Shown: positions 1-8,700, counted from the first letter of the stretch. The stretch is DNA of 13,120 nucleotides from Thermoanaerobaculia bacterium (GCA_023700825.1 JAMPYE010000064.1:1-13120), one strand, 5' to 3'. Notes: generated by a model from the sequence alone, not told the origin. Numbers and translations are program-made.

Positions 1-273
1 AAGGGATATCAGCAACTCGTCGACGAAGGGCTGGTCGAGACGAGGCGAGGTCGCGGGATGTTCGTGAGGCCCGGCGCGCGCGATCAGTTGCTCGCGGGGG
101 AGCGCCAGAAGTTTCTCGAGGAGCAGTGGCCCAGGGTCATCGCGACGATACAGCGACTCGGGCTCGCGCCGGACGAGCTCCTGCGGGCCGGCGCGACCGC
201 GAAGCCGGCATCGGAAGCCCCGGACGATCGAGACGAGGAAGCGATCGAAGCCACACCAGAGGAGGAGCGCTGA
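1..273 (+). CDS. GntR-family transcriptional regulator, YtrA-like, 5'-truncated
   Basis: The frame is open from base 1 to a TGA at 271-273, giving 90 residues of the C-terminal part. The stretch LVDEGLVETRRGRGMFV is the end of a GntR winged-helix domain, where the wing follows the recognition helix. It is followed by a short helical tail (ERQKFLEEQ, IATIQRLGL) typical of the small YtrA subfamily, which lacks a large effector-binding domain and usually totals about 120-130 residues. The N-terminal helix-turn-helix lies outside the window. The tail after residue 70 is acidic and low-complexity. The ABC ATPase begins 4 bp after the stop, so the regulator very likely heads and represses the transporter operon, as in ytr-type cassettes; the effector cannot be read from sequence. 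An internal ATG at 58 is not the true start, because the homologous region continues upstream of it. Confidence 0.88.
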   Translation, partial: KGYQQLVDEGLVETRRGRGMFVRPGARDQLLAGERQKFLEEQWPRVIATIQRLGLAPDELLRAGATAKPASEAPDDRDEEAIEATPEEER

Positions 274-277
274 CACC

Positions 278-1153
278 ATGGCATGCATAGAAGCGCGTGG
301 CCTGCGCAAGGCGTTCGGCGCCACCATCGCGGTCGACGGCATCGACCTTCGCGTCGAAGAAGGCCGGATACTCGGGCTCATCGGGCCTAACGGAGCGGGG
401 AAGACCACCGCGCTCAACGCGATCCTCGGCCTGACTCCGTACGAGGGCGAGCTGACGGTGCTCGGCCGCGATCCCTGGACCGAGCGCGACCTGCTCATGC
501 GCGACGTCTGTTTCATCGCCGACGTCGCCGTGCTGCCGCGCTGGATTCGCGCCTCGGAGGCGCTCGATTACCTCGAGGGGGTGCATCCGCGGTTCGATCG
601 CACGAAGGCGGAGGGCTTCCTCGCGAAGACCTCGATCGGGCGCAACAGCAAAGTCAGGCAGCTGTCGAAAGGCATGGTGGCGCAGCTGCACCTCGCGCTG
701 GTCATGGCCATCGACGCGAAGCTGCTCGTGCTCGACGAACCGACGCTCGGCCTCGACATCCTTTTCCGCAAGCAGTTCTACGACTCGCTGCTGAACGACT
801 ACTTCGACCGCGAGCGAACCATCATCGTCACCACCCATCAGGTGGAGGAGGTCCAGCACGTCCTCACCGACCTGATGTTCATCGACCGCGGCCGCATCGT
901 GCTCGATTGCAGCATGGAAGCGATCGAGGCACGGTATCTGGAATTGATGGTCCGCCCCGAGCACGTCGGCGCGGCGAGGGCACGGGGACCGATTCACGAG
1001 CGCCAGCTCTTCGGCCGCACGATCATGCTGTTCGATCGCGCCGACCGTGAGCAGCTCTCCGCGATGGGCGAGGTGCGCACCCCGGGCGTCGCCGACCTCT
1101 TCGTCGCAGTCATGGAAGGTCATCCCGCCGGGGCACAAGGAGCGGCTTCATGA
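278..1153 (+). CDS. ABC transporter ATP-binding protein (GntR-linked ABC-2 exporter)
   Basis: This 291-residue cytoplasmic ATPase has a Walker A GPNGAGKT at 36-43, signature LSKGM at 129-133, Walker B LLVLDEP at 149-155, D-loop GLD at 158-160 and switch His187 in TTHQVEE. The ABC core ends near residue 215. A divergent C-terminal extension of about 75 residues follows, as in many ABC-2 family ATPases. At the usual Q-loop position the sequence reads VCFIADVAVLPRW, with Asp82 apparently replacing the common Gln or Glu. The ATG at 278 lies about a dozen bases after an AGGAGGAG run inside the end of the regulator gene. The permease start overlaps this stop by 4 bp (ATGA), so the two are translationally coupled and should form one transporter. 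The substrate is unknown; relatives export peptides or antibiotics, or respond to cell-envelope stress. Confidence 0.95.
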   Translation: MACIEARGLRKAFGATIAVDGIDLRVEEGRILGLIGPNGAGKTTALNAILGLTPYEGELTVLGRDPWTERDLLMRDVCFIADVAVLPRWIRASEALDYLEGVHPRFDRTKAEGFLAKTSIGRNSKVRQLSKGMVAQLHLALVMAIDAKLLVLDEPTLGLDILFRKQFYDSLLNDYFDRERTIIVTTHQVEEVQHVLTDLMFIDRGRIVLDCSMEAIEARYLELMVRPEHVGAARARGPIHERQLFGRTIMLFDRADREQLSAMGEVRTPGVADLFVAVMEGHPAGAQGAAS

Positions 1154-2085
1154 ACACGTCGACTGAAACTGGTGCGGGGCTCCCCGTCGACTCCCGGGGA
1201 GCGGGCATCGCGCGAATCTCCGGGGCTCGCGTCGTCTACTGGTCGCTGCGGCGCGAGTTGTGGGAGAACCGTTCGATTCACCTCGCGCCACTCGTCGTGA
1301 CCGCGTTCGTCCTGTTAGGCTCGCTGGTCGCCGTCGCCAGCCTGCCGCACAGGATGCAGGGCCTCGCGAGGCAGGACCCCGCGAGGCTGCACGCCATGGC
1401 GATCAAGCCGTTCAGCATGGCGCCCGCGCCGATCATGCTGACCACGTTCCTCGTCGGGATGTTCTTCTGTCTCGACGCGCTCTACGGCGAGCGCCGCGAC
1501 CGGAGCATTCTCTTCTGGAAATCGCTTCCGGTCTCGGATCGCACGACGGTTCTCACCAAGGCCGCGGTTCCGCTCGTCGTCCTCCCGACGATCGCCCTCG
1601 TCCTGAGCGTGATCACGCAGATCGTCATGCTCGCGGTGAGCGTTCCGGTCCTGCTCGGCAGCGCCGTGGGCCCGGCGGCCCTCTGGCGGGAGCTCCGCTT
1701 CTTCGAGGGAGTCGCGATCATGGTCTACGGCCTCGCGGTACACGCGCTCTGGTTCGCGCCAATTTACGGCTGGTTCCTGCTCGTGTCCGCGTGGGCGCGG
1801 CGCGCGCCGTTCCTCTGGGCGACCGTGCCGCTGCTCGTGATCACGGGGTTCGAGCGACTCGCGCTCGACAGCTGGAGCTTCGGCTACATGCTTCAGTACC
1901 GCGTGTCGGGCGCCATGAAGGAGGCGTTCACCTGGTCGCGCGGCCCGGTCGGCGAGGTCGACCGGCTCTGGCAGCTCGAGCCGGTGCGATTCCTGCGCGC
2001 TCCAGGCCTATGGGTCGGGCTGCTGTTCGCCGCGGTCTGTCTCGTCGCGGCAATCCGGCTCCGTCGTAATCGCGAGCCGATCTGA
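1150..2085 (+). CDS. ABC-2 type transporter permease
   Basis: This 311-residue integral membrane protein partners the ATPase encoded just upstream, whose stop it overlaps by 4 bp. About six hydrophobic segments are visible, near residues 45-64, 93-112, 138-166, 185-214, 220-235 and 286-303. The cytoplasmic stretch LYGERRDRSILFWKSLPVSD (111-130) is the hallmark of this permease family: a conserved ER motif, an F/W-K-S-L-P-V-S block, then a helix with a Lys that contacts the ATPase. The first 25 residues are polar and probably cytoplasmic. Leu55 is encoded by TTA, a rare codon in such GC-rich DNA, because a GTTAGGC heptamer sits there (1314-1320). The transported compound cannot be inferred. 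Confidence 0.92.
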   Translation: MNTSTETGAGLPVDSRGAGIARISGARVVYWSLRRELWENRSIHLAPLVVTAFVLLGSLVAVASLPHRMQGLARQDPARLHAMAIKPFSMAPAPIMLTTFLVGMFFCLDALYGERRDRSILFWKSLPVSDRTTVLTKAAVPLVVLPTIALVLSVITQIVMLAVSVPVLLGSAVGPAALWRELRFFEGVAIMVYGLAVHALWFAPIYGWFLLVSAWARRAPFLWATVPLLVITGFERLALDSWSFGYMLQYRVSGAMKEAFTWSRGPVGEVDRLWQLEPVRFLRAPGLWVGLLFAAVCLVAAIRLRRNREPI

Positions 2086-2199
2086 TTCTCGCTTCAGCCG
2101 TAGTGAAACCGTCGCACTTCGAGCGGCGCGTGGGCGCAGCCTTTCCGCGCGACGCGTCGACACGGGCTCGAACGAGCCAATCGCAGCAAAAGCTGCCCG

Positions 2200-2206
2200 A
2201 GGAGGA
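2200..2206 (+). promoter_or_regulatory. Shine-Dalgarno site that decides the start of the DUF2306-like gene
   Basis: AGGAGGA lies 7 bp before the ATG at 2214. The same frame is open back to a GTG at 2103, but the extra 37 residues are polar, Arg-rich and lack a ribosome site. The residues after 2214 begin directly with a membrane helix, so 2214 is the better start. Confidence 0.75.
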
Positions 2207-2213
2207 GCTGACG

Positions 2214-2948
2214 ATGTTATGGCCACTGACGATTCTGCATGTGTTCGCCGCGACCGTGGGACTGCTCTCCGGATTCCTGGCGACGGCGTTGCGCAAAGGC
2301 TCCGGCTGGCACGGTGCCGCCGGAACCGTCTTCTTCGTGTCGATGCTGACGATGGCGTCGAGCGCGGCGTACATGGCCGGCTTCCTGAGGCCTAACAAGA
2401 TCAACGTCGTTGCCAGCCTCCTGACGCTCTATCTGGTCGCGACGGCCAGGCGGGCGGCCCGACGCAGAGACGGGACGACCGACCTGGCCGATCGCGTTGC
2501 GCTCCTGTTCGGCTCCGGCGTCTCCGCCGCCGGCTTCTGGTACGGCCTCGAAGCGGCGACCAGTCCGAACGGGATGAAGGACGGTATCCCCGCCGTCGTC
2601 TACTTCGTGTTCGGCTCGATCGCTTTGCTGTGTGCCGTGTCGGACGTTCGCATGCTCCGGCACGGTGGAGTCGTCGGAGGCCGTCGCATCGCGCGACATC
2701 TCCTGCGCATGAGCGGGGCGCTGCTGATTGCGACGATGTCCCTCTATCCGGGCCAGGCACGGCTCTTTCCCCTCTGGCTGCGCGAGACGAACCTCCTCTT
2801 CACGCCGCATGTGCTGCTCGTCGGCTCGATGGTCTTCTGGACGGTTCGCGTGCGCGGTCGCATGCGAGCGCGGCAGGACGCGGAGATTGGAGCCAATTCC
2901 CGTGCCATTCCCGACGGCGTCCTCGCAAACCGAGGGACCGGCGCGTGA
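2214..2948 (+). CDS. Multi-pass membrane protein, DUF2306-like
   Basis: From the ATG at 2214 the product has 244 residues and about seven hydrophobic helices, near residues 4-26, 36-58, 62-80, 95-113, 125-145, 163-180 and 196-214. The opening LHVFAATVGLLSGFLA followed by RKGSGWHGAAGTVFF matches what I recall of the DUF2306 pattern: a histidine in helix 1, a Gly-rich turn, then a K-G-x-x-H-x-x-x-G motif before helix 2. A second conserved-looking block is GRRIARHLLRM (156-166). The function of this family is not established. The gene starts 128 bp after the transporter permease, so it may belong to the same transcript or have its own promoter; no clear promoter is visible. The C-terminal 30 residues are polar and look unstructured. 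Confidence 0.8.
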   Translation: MLWPLTILHVFAATVGLLSGFLATALRKGSGWHGAAGTVFFVSMLTMASSAAYMAGFLRPNKINVVASLLTLYLVATARRAARRRDGTTDLADRVALLFGSGVSAAGFWYGLEAATSPNGMKDGIPAVVYFVFGSIALLCAVSDVRMLRHGGVVGGRRIARHLLRMSGALLIATMSLYPGQARLFPLWLRETNLLFTPHVLLVGSMVFWTVRVRGRMRARQDAEIGANSRAIPDGVLANRGTGA

Positions 2949-3030
2949 AGGTCGTTTCGGCCCCGATCGCATGGTGGGCAGCGTCAGCCTCCGATCTCGG
3001 GTCGTGTTCGTTCATCTTCAGTTAGGCGTG

Positions 3031-3052
3031 GCCGTGCGGGCGATCGCACGGC
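3031..3052 (+). terminator. GC-rich stem-loop downstream of the DUF2306-like gene
   Basis: A perfect 8-bp stem, GCCGTGCG pairing with CGCACGGC, encloses a 6-base loop about 80 bp after the stop at 2948. No T-run follows, so it is not a classical intrinsic terminator. It could still stop transcription or protect the 3' end. A GTTAGGC heptamer (3021-3027) sits just before it. Confidence 0.4.
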
Positions 3053-3137
3053 GGAACATTCACGAAGTTCAACGAGATGACCACGAATCGAGCCGACGCA
3101 ACGGTGCAACGCCGGTTCTGGTCGAAAGGAGAAGGAA

Positions 3138-3731
3138 ATGCGAATTCACATCAAGATCACGAGACTGCTTCTGACGATGCTTCTGGTCGGCGTTTTCACG
3201 CCGGGTGCTGCTGTCTCGGCCAAGGAGCAGGCACCCGCCACAGCCGCGCCGGGGGCGAATCCGATCAGTACGCACAACAACTTCACTTACAGGATGCTGC
3301 AGAAGATCGTCCTCGGCGCCGCGGAGAAGACGCCCGAGGGGAACTACGGATTCAAGCCCAGGGAGACGGTCCGCAGCTTCGGCCAGATCGTTGGGCACAT
3401 GGCCGATGCGCAGTACACCTTCTGCTCCGTCGCCCGCCGCGAGAAGAATCCCAGACTCAACATCGAGGGGACGAAGGCCACGAAGGCCGATTTGATCGCC
3501 GCGCTCAAGGACGCCTTTTCGTACTGCGACAAGGCCTACGTCGGCATGACCGACGCGTCGGCCGCCGAGACGGTGAAGTTCGGTGGCGCCGACGCTCCGA
3601 TCCTCGGTGTGCTGACCATGAACCAGGTCCACACCACGGAGCATTACGGCAATCTCGTGACCTACATGCGGATGATCGACCTCGTTCCACCCACGAGCGA
3701 TCCGGAGTTCATGAAGTCACTGGGCAGGTAG
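3138..3731 (+). CDS. Secreted DinB-like four-helix protein
   Basis: The product has 197 residues. Residues 1-28 form a signal peptide (basic start, LLLTMLLVGVF core, cleavage near AVSA). The mature part fits the DinB/YfiT fold, a four-helix bundle that holds a metal through three histidines. Candidate ligands are His87 in FGQIVGHMADAQ and His165/His169 in MNQVHTTEHYGNLVTYMR, which is the usual H-x3-H of the last helix. Family members include metal-dependent thiol transferases and many uncharacterised damage- or stress-induced proteins; the reaction here is unknown. Export is not typical for the textbook cytoplasmic members, although secreted relatives occur. An AAAGGAGAAGG ribosome site ends a few bases before the ATG at 3138 and supports this start. 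The gene stands between two stem-loops, so it is probably monocistronic. Confidence 0.88.
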   Translation: MRIHIKITRLLLTMLLVGVFTPGAAVSAKEQAPATAAPGANPISTHNNFTYRMLQKIVLGAAEKTPEGNYGFKPRETVRSFGQIVGHMADAQYTFCSVARREKNPRLNIEGTKATKADLIAALKDAFSYCDKAYVGMTDASAAETVKFGGADAPILGVLTMNQVHTTEHYGNLVTYMRMIDLVPPTSDPEFMKSLGR

Positions 3732-3740
3732 CGCGTCTTC

Positions 3741-3765
3741 CGGGTCGGCCGATGCGGCCGGCCCG
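3741..3765 (+). terminator. Stem-loop just after the DinB-like gene
   Basis: CGGGTCGGCC (3741-3750) pairs with GGCCGGCCCG (3756-3765), making 10 bp with one G-U pair around the 5-base loop GATGC. It begins 10 bp after the stop codon. No U-tract follows, so termination efficiency is uncertain. In this convergent arrangement it may also act on read-through from the minus strand. Confidence 0.5.
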
Positions 3766-3947
3766 CATGTCGCTCGCGGAGGGCGGGATGGGGGCGAGAC
3801 CCAATGGCTTTGACTCTACGGGGAAGACTCTGAAGTGGGAACGCAGAACGCTGAATGTCGAACCCGGAGAACCGCGCCGGACGGGATGTCCCGGGTTCTC
3901 TGTTCATCGTTCAGAAATCGAATTCTTCGTCTTTAACTCGAGGCCAT

Positions 3948-4022
3948 CGGGGTCGAACCACAGGATTCCCGTCGTTCTCCCTCCACGCCGGCAAAATACT
4001 CGATACTCACGGTCTGACCCCG
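3948..4022. repeat. 75-bp block with 12-bp imperfect inverted ends (MITE- or REP-like)
   Basis: The left end CGGGGTCGAACC (3948-3959) and the right end GGTCTGACCCCG (4011-4022) are inverted copies matching at 10 of 12 positions. No coding function is visible inside. The first nine bases of the right end, read inward (CGGGGTCAG), recur at 12994-13002 in another intergenic region. This fits a small dispersed element, but only whole-genome copies would prove it. Confidence 0.35.
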
Positions 4023-4045
4023 AGTCTCGTCTTGGCGACGCGCGC

Positions 4046-5761
4046 TCAGTCGGTGCTTCGCGCGAACTGGACGCTCGTGTCCTGTGTCGTATTGTCGGTC
4101 GTCGATCCGTAAATCACTGCGGCGCCCTTGTCCACCGCAAAGGCGATCGATCCGTCGGGCGGGAGCGGCTTCTCGACAAGGTTGTCCGCCGACTGCTGGA
4201 CGAAGTAGCCCGGAGGGTACGAAACGGTGCGTGAAGCCACCGTCGCGCCCGTCTTGTCGCGCATCACCATCTTGATCGTCGCTCCCGTTCCGAGAGTGCG
4301 GATCCCGATGTTCATTCGCATCTTCGTCGGATCGGTCGGAGTCACCATCGTCCCGCCTGACGGCGCAACGAGTGCGTCGGCCAACCGCATCGGCATGAGC
4401 GTCATGCCGGCGGTCCCCTTCTCTCCGCCGTCATTGAAGACGCGCGACACCACGAGCGGCAGCTCGCTTCCCTCGTCCGGCAGCAGGTCGACGCTGCCGA
4501 GCCCCGAGTTGATTCCCATCTGCGGAAGCAGGTCGCCGAACGACACTGTCGAGTAAGGGCCGATCTCGAAGGCATACGCAGGATCCGACCCTGTCGCTGG
4601 CGTCGCCATCGTATGAAAAACGATGCGACCCTTGCGGACGGAAGTGCCCGGATTGTGAAGCTGCACGGACGTGCGAAAGTAGGACCCGAACGCCCCGGGC
4701 GCCGACCCGACGACCGGGAGCAGCGCGCTTCCCGCTGGGATCAGTGGCCTGGGGACCACGCGGACCACGACGACGGGTGAGAAGTCGCCCTCGACGTTGC
4801 AGCCTTCGAGCGTGTTGCGGCCGCGCACCCTGTAGTAGAACGTCGCCTCGCTCTCGAGAGTCTTGCGGAACGTCGCTCCCGGAGTTTGTGAGGTAAATCG
4901 GGTCGGGGCCGTGAACGCGCTGTCGATCGACTCCTCCAGTACGTACTGGTCCGTTGCCGCCGTCGTTCCCCAGCCAAGCGCGTAGTCCGCGTCCGACGTC
5001 ACCGAAGCCGGAGCCGAAAGCGCAGGTGTGGCGGGCTTGGCGCAGAATGGGCCGCTCGTGGTGAACGACCAGTACTGCGTCACGCCGGACGATCCCGCGA
5101 CATTCAACGCTTCCACTCCCCAGTAATACGTCGTACCGGTCGCCGTCGATCCGCTCCAGCTCGTGCCGCTCGTCTCTTCCACGACGGGCGGCGTCGAATC
5201 GGTGCCGAAGCTCACTCTGTAGGCTGTCGCTCCCGCCACCGAGCTCCAGGAAAGCGTCACCGGCGACGCCAACCCCGAGGCCGAGTTAGGCGGAGCAAGG
5301 TACGCGGGAGCCGCCGGTGGCTGGGTGCAGTCGATCGACACGGATCCGCCGGAGCCGCTTCCGGGCGCGTCGTTGACGAGGATCTCCGACAGCGCCAGCG
5401 CGGATTCTCCCTCGGCGGCCGGGGCCATGGTAAAGGAGGCGACGGCCACGCTGCCGCTCCCCGATACCCCGCTTCCGGTTGCCATCGCCACCTTGACCGA
5501 CCCCGGGCCTCCGTTCGACGCAAGGGAGAATCCCGAGGTCAGACTCCCCGCGACGACGCTGTTCAGCGTCAACTTCGACGCGTCGTAATAGAGACGGAAC
5601 TCGAGTGCGAGAAGGCCCGATGCGCCACTCATCGTGACGGGCATCTGAATCGTCTGTCCACAGCGAGCGGACACGGAACCGACCGACAGGGTTTGCGCGC
5701 CGGCTTCGAACGCGGCAACGAACGTAAGTGCGAGGGCGAATGTGACTGTTCTTCCGATCAT
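4046..5761 (-). CDS. Secreted cohesin-domain protein with FnIII-like modules
   Basis: The product has 571 residues. A signal peptide covers 1-22 (cleavage near AGA-Q). Residues 24-145 read as a cohesin domain: LSVGSVSARCGQTIQMPVT, then LLALEFRLYYDASKLTLNSV, then a Gly/Ser-rich strand region and SVAVASFTMAP. This is the usual order of a jelly-roll cohesin, with an L-x-Y-D-x-x-x-L motif. Two FnIII-like domains follow at about 148-236 (TLSWSSVAGATAYRVSFG, TYYWGVEALN) and 243-336. Residues 345-568 form a beta-rich module starting LLPVVGSAPGAFGSYFRT that I cannot name; similar segments occur in secreted proteins of Acidobacteriota as I recall. No membrane anchor or sorting signal is visible. A GGAG lies 7 bp before the ATG. 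The gene lies 16 bp after the dockerin gene, so they probably share a transcript and their products probably bind each other. Cohesin assignment is by pattern only. Confidence 0.85.
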   Translation of the reverse strand: MIGRTVTFALALTFVAAFEAGAQTLSVGSVSARCGQTIQMPVTMSGASGLLALEFRLYYDASKLTLNSVVAGSLTSGFSLASNGGPGSVKVAMATGSGVSGSGSVAVASFTMAPAAEGESALALSEILVNDAPGSGSGGSVSIDCTQPPAAPAYLAPPNSASGLASPVTLSWSSVAGATAYRVSFGTDSTPPVVEETSGTSWSGSTATGTTYYWGVEALNVAGSSGVTQYWSFTTSGPFCAKPATPALSAPASVTSDADYALGWGTTAATDQYVLEESIDSAFTAPTRFTSQTPGATFRKTLESEATFYYRVRGRNTLEGCNVEGDFSPVVVVRVVPRPLIPAGSALLPVVGSAPGAFGSYFRTSVQLHNPGTSVRKGRIVFHTMATPATGSDPAYAFEIGPYSTVSFGDLLPQMGINSGLGSVDLLPDEGSELPLVVSRVFNDGGEKGTAGMTLMPMRLADALVAPSGGTMVTPTDPTKMRMNIGIRTLGTGATIKMVMRDKTGATVASRTVSYPPGYFVQQSADNLVEKPLPPDGSIAFAVDKGAAVIYGSTTDNTTQDTSVQFARSTD

Positions 5762-5777
5762 CCAATGCTCCGAGAGG

Positions 5778-8700
5778 TCAGTTGCAGATGTTGCTGCTGC
5801 ACGTGGACGGATTCACCACGCACTGAAGAACCATGGCGGCGTCGAACGCCGACACGGAGCCGTTCCCGTTGAAGTCCGCCGCACAGCGCTGCGTATCATC
5901 GAGATGAATCGTGCCGACGACCGACTGCAGGATCATCGACGCGTCGAGCGCGCTCACCGCGCCGTTCCCATTGATGTCGCCCTTCAGTCGCTTCGCCGTC
6001 GTCTTCGCGGATGCCGTGGCCCCCGCGTTGGAGTTCCCGGCCACGTCGGTGGTGCAGAGCCGGTACGAGTAATTCGATGACTGCGTGAGTCCCTGGTGTG
6101 AGAACGGGCTCGTGGTCGCGAGCGCCTCGCCGCTGCAGTCGGCGGGAGCCGTGGTGCCCGAGGCGTAGACGAGCTTGTAGCTCGCCACGCCACTCTTCTG
6201 GTCGCTCTGCCCGCTCCAGCTCACGTCGATCTTCCCCGCGCCCGGAGTCAGGCTCAGCGTTCCGGCCGTCGGCGGCGCCTGGTCGAGCTCGATCGAGCCG
6301 GAGGCGCGTTGCGATACGTTGCCGGCCGCATCCTTGAACCAGGCGTATGCGGTCATCGTCGCACCGGGGTTGAAGGCCCATCCCGCTACCTGACCGAAGT
6401 ACGACGATGCCGGTGTCACGGCGACCCATCCGGCAGCGCCTGACAACGGGGTTGCCGGGTCGTTGCTCACGTAGCAGCCAGCCACGACCACCTCGTCGAG
6501 AGCATTCAGGGTGATCGTGCCTGTAGTTAGGCGTGTGTACTGAGCGCCACCGTCGATAGACAACGATCCCGTCGGTGCGACCTGGTCGAGCGTGATCGAC
6601 GCGGAGACTGCGCCCGACACTGCACCGCGCGTGTCCTTGAACCATGCATGGACGGTCATCTGCGTGCCGGTGACGAGAGTCCAGTTCGCGAGGCTGGTCG
6701 AGAAACTGGTCGACGGGCCCACCGCGACCCATGCGGCTGCATCGGCCGCCGGCGGAGTCGCATCGTTGCTGATGTAGTACGCCGCGACTCCGAGCGCGTC
6801 GGTGGCCACGAGGCTCAGGGTCACCACGTTGTTCGACGTGTGAGTCGCGCCCCCGTTGATGAAGATACTCCCCGCGGGCGGGTTCTGGTCGAGCACGATC
6901 GAGGCGTTGAACGCCTTCGGATTACCGGCGATGTCGCGGTACCAGACCGTGACCGTTTTCGGTCCGTCGCCTGGCTCGAGCGACCACGGATGGCCAGCCT
7001 CGGCAAAGTCGACGGCGGGGTCGACGGCGATCCATTCAGGTGCGCTGCTGCCCGGATACGTCGCGACGTTGCTGACGTAGATCGACGTAATTCCGTTGGC
7101 GTCGTTCGCTTGGAGATCGAGCGTCACGTCGGGGCTCGTCGTGTACGCCCCCGCGGGATTGATCGCGACCGTTCCGGTCGGATAGGTCGTGTCGAGGATG
7201 ATCGTGTCAGTGGCCGGCTCTGACAGATTCCCGGCAGCATCGCGATACCAGACGTACAACGGCTGCGGCCCGTCACCGTACGCTAGCAGCTTCGTTTCGT
7301 CATACTCGGACGACGAAACCCGCGAATACAGGTAGCGCCACTGGTTCGTTGGAAGCGTCGGAACGACGCTCGCCGTCATCGAGTCGAGCACGTCGTTGTC
7401 CGAAGCCGTCACGTGCATGACGACCGTGCGGGTACGCGTATACGCTGCATCGCCATTGAGCACGATCGACACGACCGGCGGGCTCTGGTCGAACAGCACA
7501 TCGATCGTCGCCGCCGCGGACACGTTGCCCTCCGGGTCTTTGAACCATGCGTAGATCGTGTTGGGCCCGGGCACGAGGGGCCAGTCGGTGGCTTCACCGC
7601 TGAAGCTCGTCGCGGGAGTCACGGCGACCCACTGGGGATCGTCGGCGGACGGAATCGAATGGGTGCTGCGAAGCAGGTATGCGACGACGCCTTCGCCGTC
7701 GGTCGCGGTCATACGGATCGTCGTGGTCGCGAAGCGGGTGACGCGTGGCGCGGTGAGATGACCCGCCGGACCCACGCGATCAGGCACGAAGACGGAAGGG
7801 TGGTTCGTCGACTCACAGCCGGAATCGCTGATCGCGACGAGGGTATAGGTCGTGGTCACTTCGGGAAGTGCGTTAGGCGTGCAGCTCGAGGCGTCGTCGA
7901 GACCGGTCTCGGGGAACCAGGCGCAGCGACCTCCGCTGCCGCGGAGAGGAACAGGGCTCGACGGAGGCAGCCCAGAGGGCAGAGGCTCGATTACGGCCGT
8001 CGGCGCCGCACACGCGAAGATCAGCGGCTCGTCGAGCGTCATGCGGCGACCGTCGCCCAGTCTCAGCTCGACGTCGAATGCGCCCGACTCGCTGGGTGGC
8101 GCCGTGAAGGTGATCGCCGCCGCGGACCCGACCGTGGCCGGCACGACGACGCCCCGAATGACGACCGACGCGGGACCGGTGAAGCCGCGCCCCGAAATCG
8201 TCACGACGTCGCCGCCCGCGGTGCTGACCTGGCGCGGCGCGAACGAGATCGCGGTGGCGGGAAGATCGTACGCGTAGAGCTCGTGGGCCCCGATGAAGAC
8301 TCTGCCTCCACTCGCGACAGCCTCCCCGACGTGACCGTAATAGATCGCACGGGTACCGGCGCGCGACCCGTCGGTTTCAATCAGCGCGCTGGTGCCGCCG
8401 ACACCGTTCCCTCGCGCGAACAAACGCCCGCCGGCGCTTTCAAAGAGCTCTGCCACATTGCCGACTCCGGTGGTCGTCCGCGTGAAACCGTCCGTGCTTC
8501 GCAGCTCCGGGACGTTGTAGTAAGCAAGCCCGTTCAGCGGGACGACTCCAAACGTCCACGGTCCCGATCCTCCGATCGTGTCGTCGAAACAGGCCTTGTC
8601 GACGCCACTCGGCCCGACGGAGCAGGAATCGGACGACGCGTACGGATCATCCCTGCCGATCCGGAACAAGAGTCGTTCTCCGAGTCCGCCTATCAACGAC

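Larger units (their letters stand above)
3732..4045. other. Convergent intergenic region with repeat-like DNA and no gene
   Basis: This 314-bp gap separates the ends of the DinB-like gene and the cohesin gene. Frames crossing it have no ribosome sites or recognisable protein. It holds the stem-loop at 3741-3765 and a fold at 3867-3900 (GAGAACC pairing with GGTTCTC around an inner CGGGA/TCCCG pair). It also holds the inverted-end block at 3948-4022. The style of the sequence resembles dispersed intergenic repeats. Confidence 0.6.

Noticed and set aside
137..1138. Long minus-strand open frame (333 codons) opposite the ABC ATPase
   Set aside because: It mirrors a gene with all ABC motifs, is rich in Arg/His/Glu as expected of an antisense frame in GC-rich DNA, and has no recognisable domain.
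2103..2213. GTG-initiated 37-residue N-terminal extension of the DUF2306-like protein
   Set aside because: It has no ribosome site and is polar and Arg-rich, whereas the ATG at 2214 has a strong AGGAGG and starts directly with the family-like helix.
3077..4234. Plus-strand open frame of 385 codons across the DinB-like gene and the gap
   Set aside because: It runs out of frame through DinB and antisense into the cohesin gene. The product is low-complexity and Arg-rich. The DinB frame has a signal peptide, ribosome site and metal motif.
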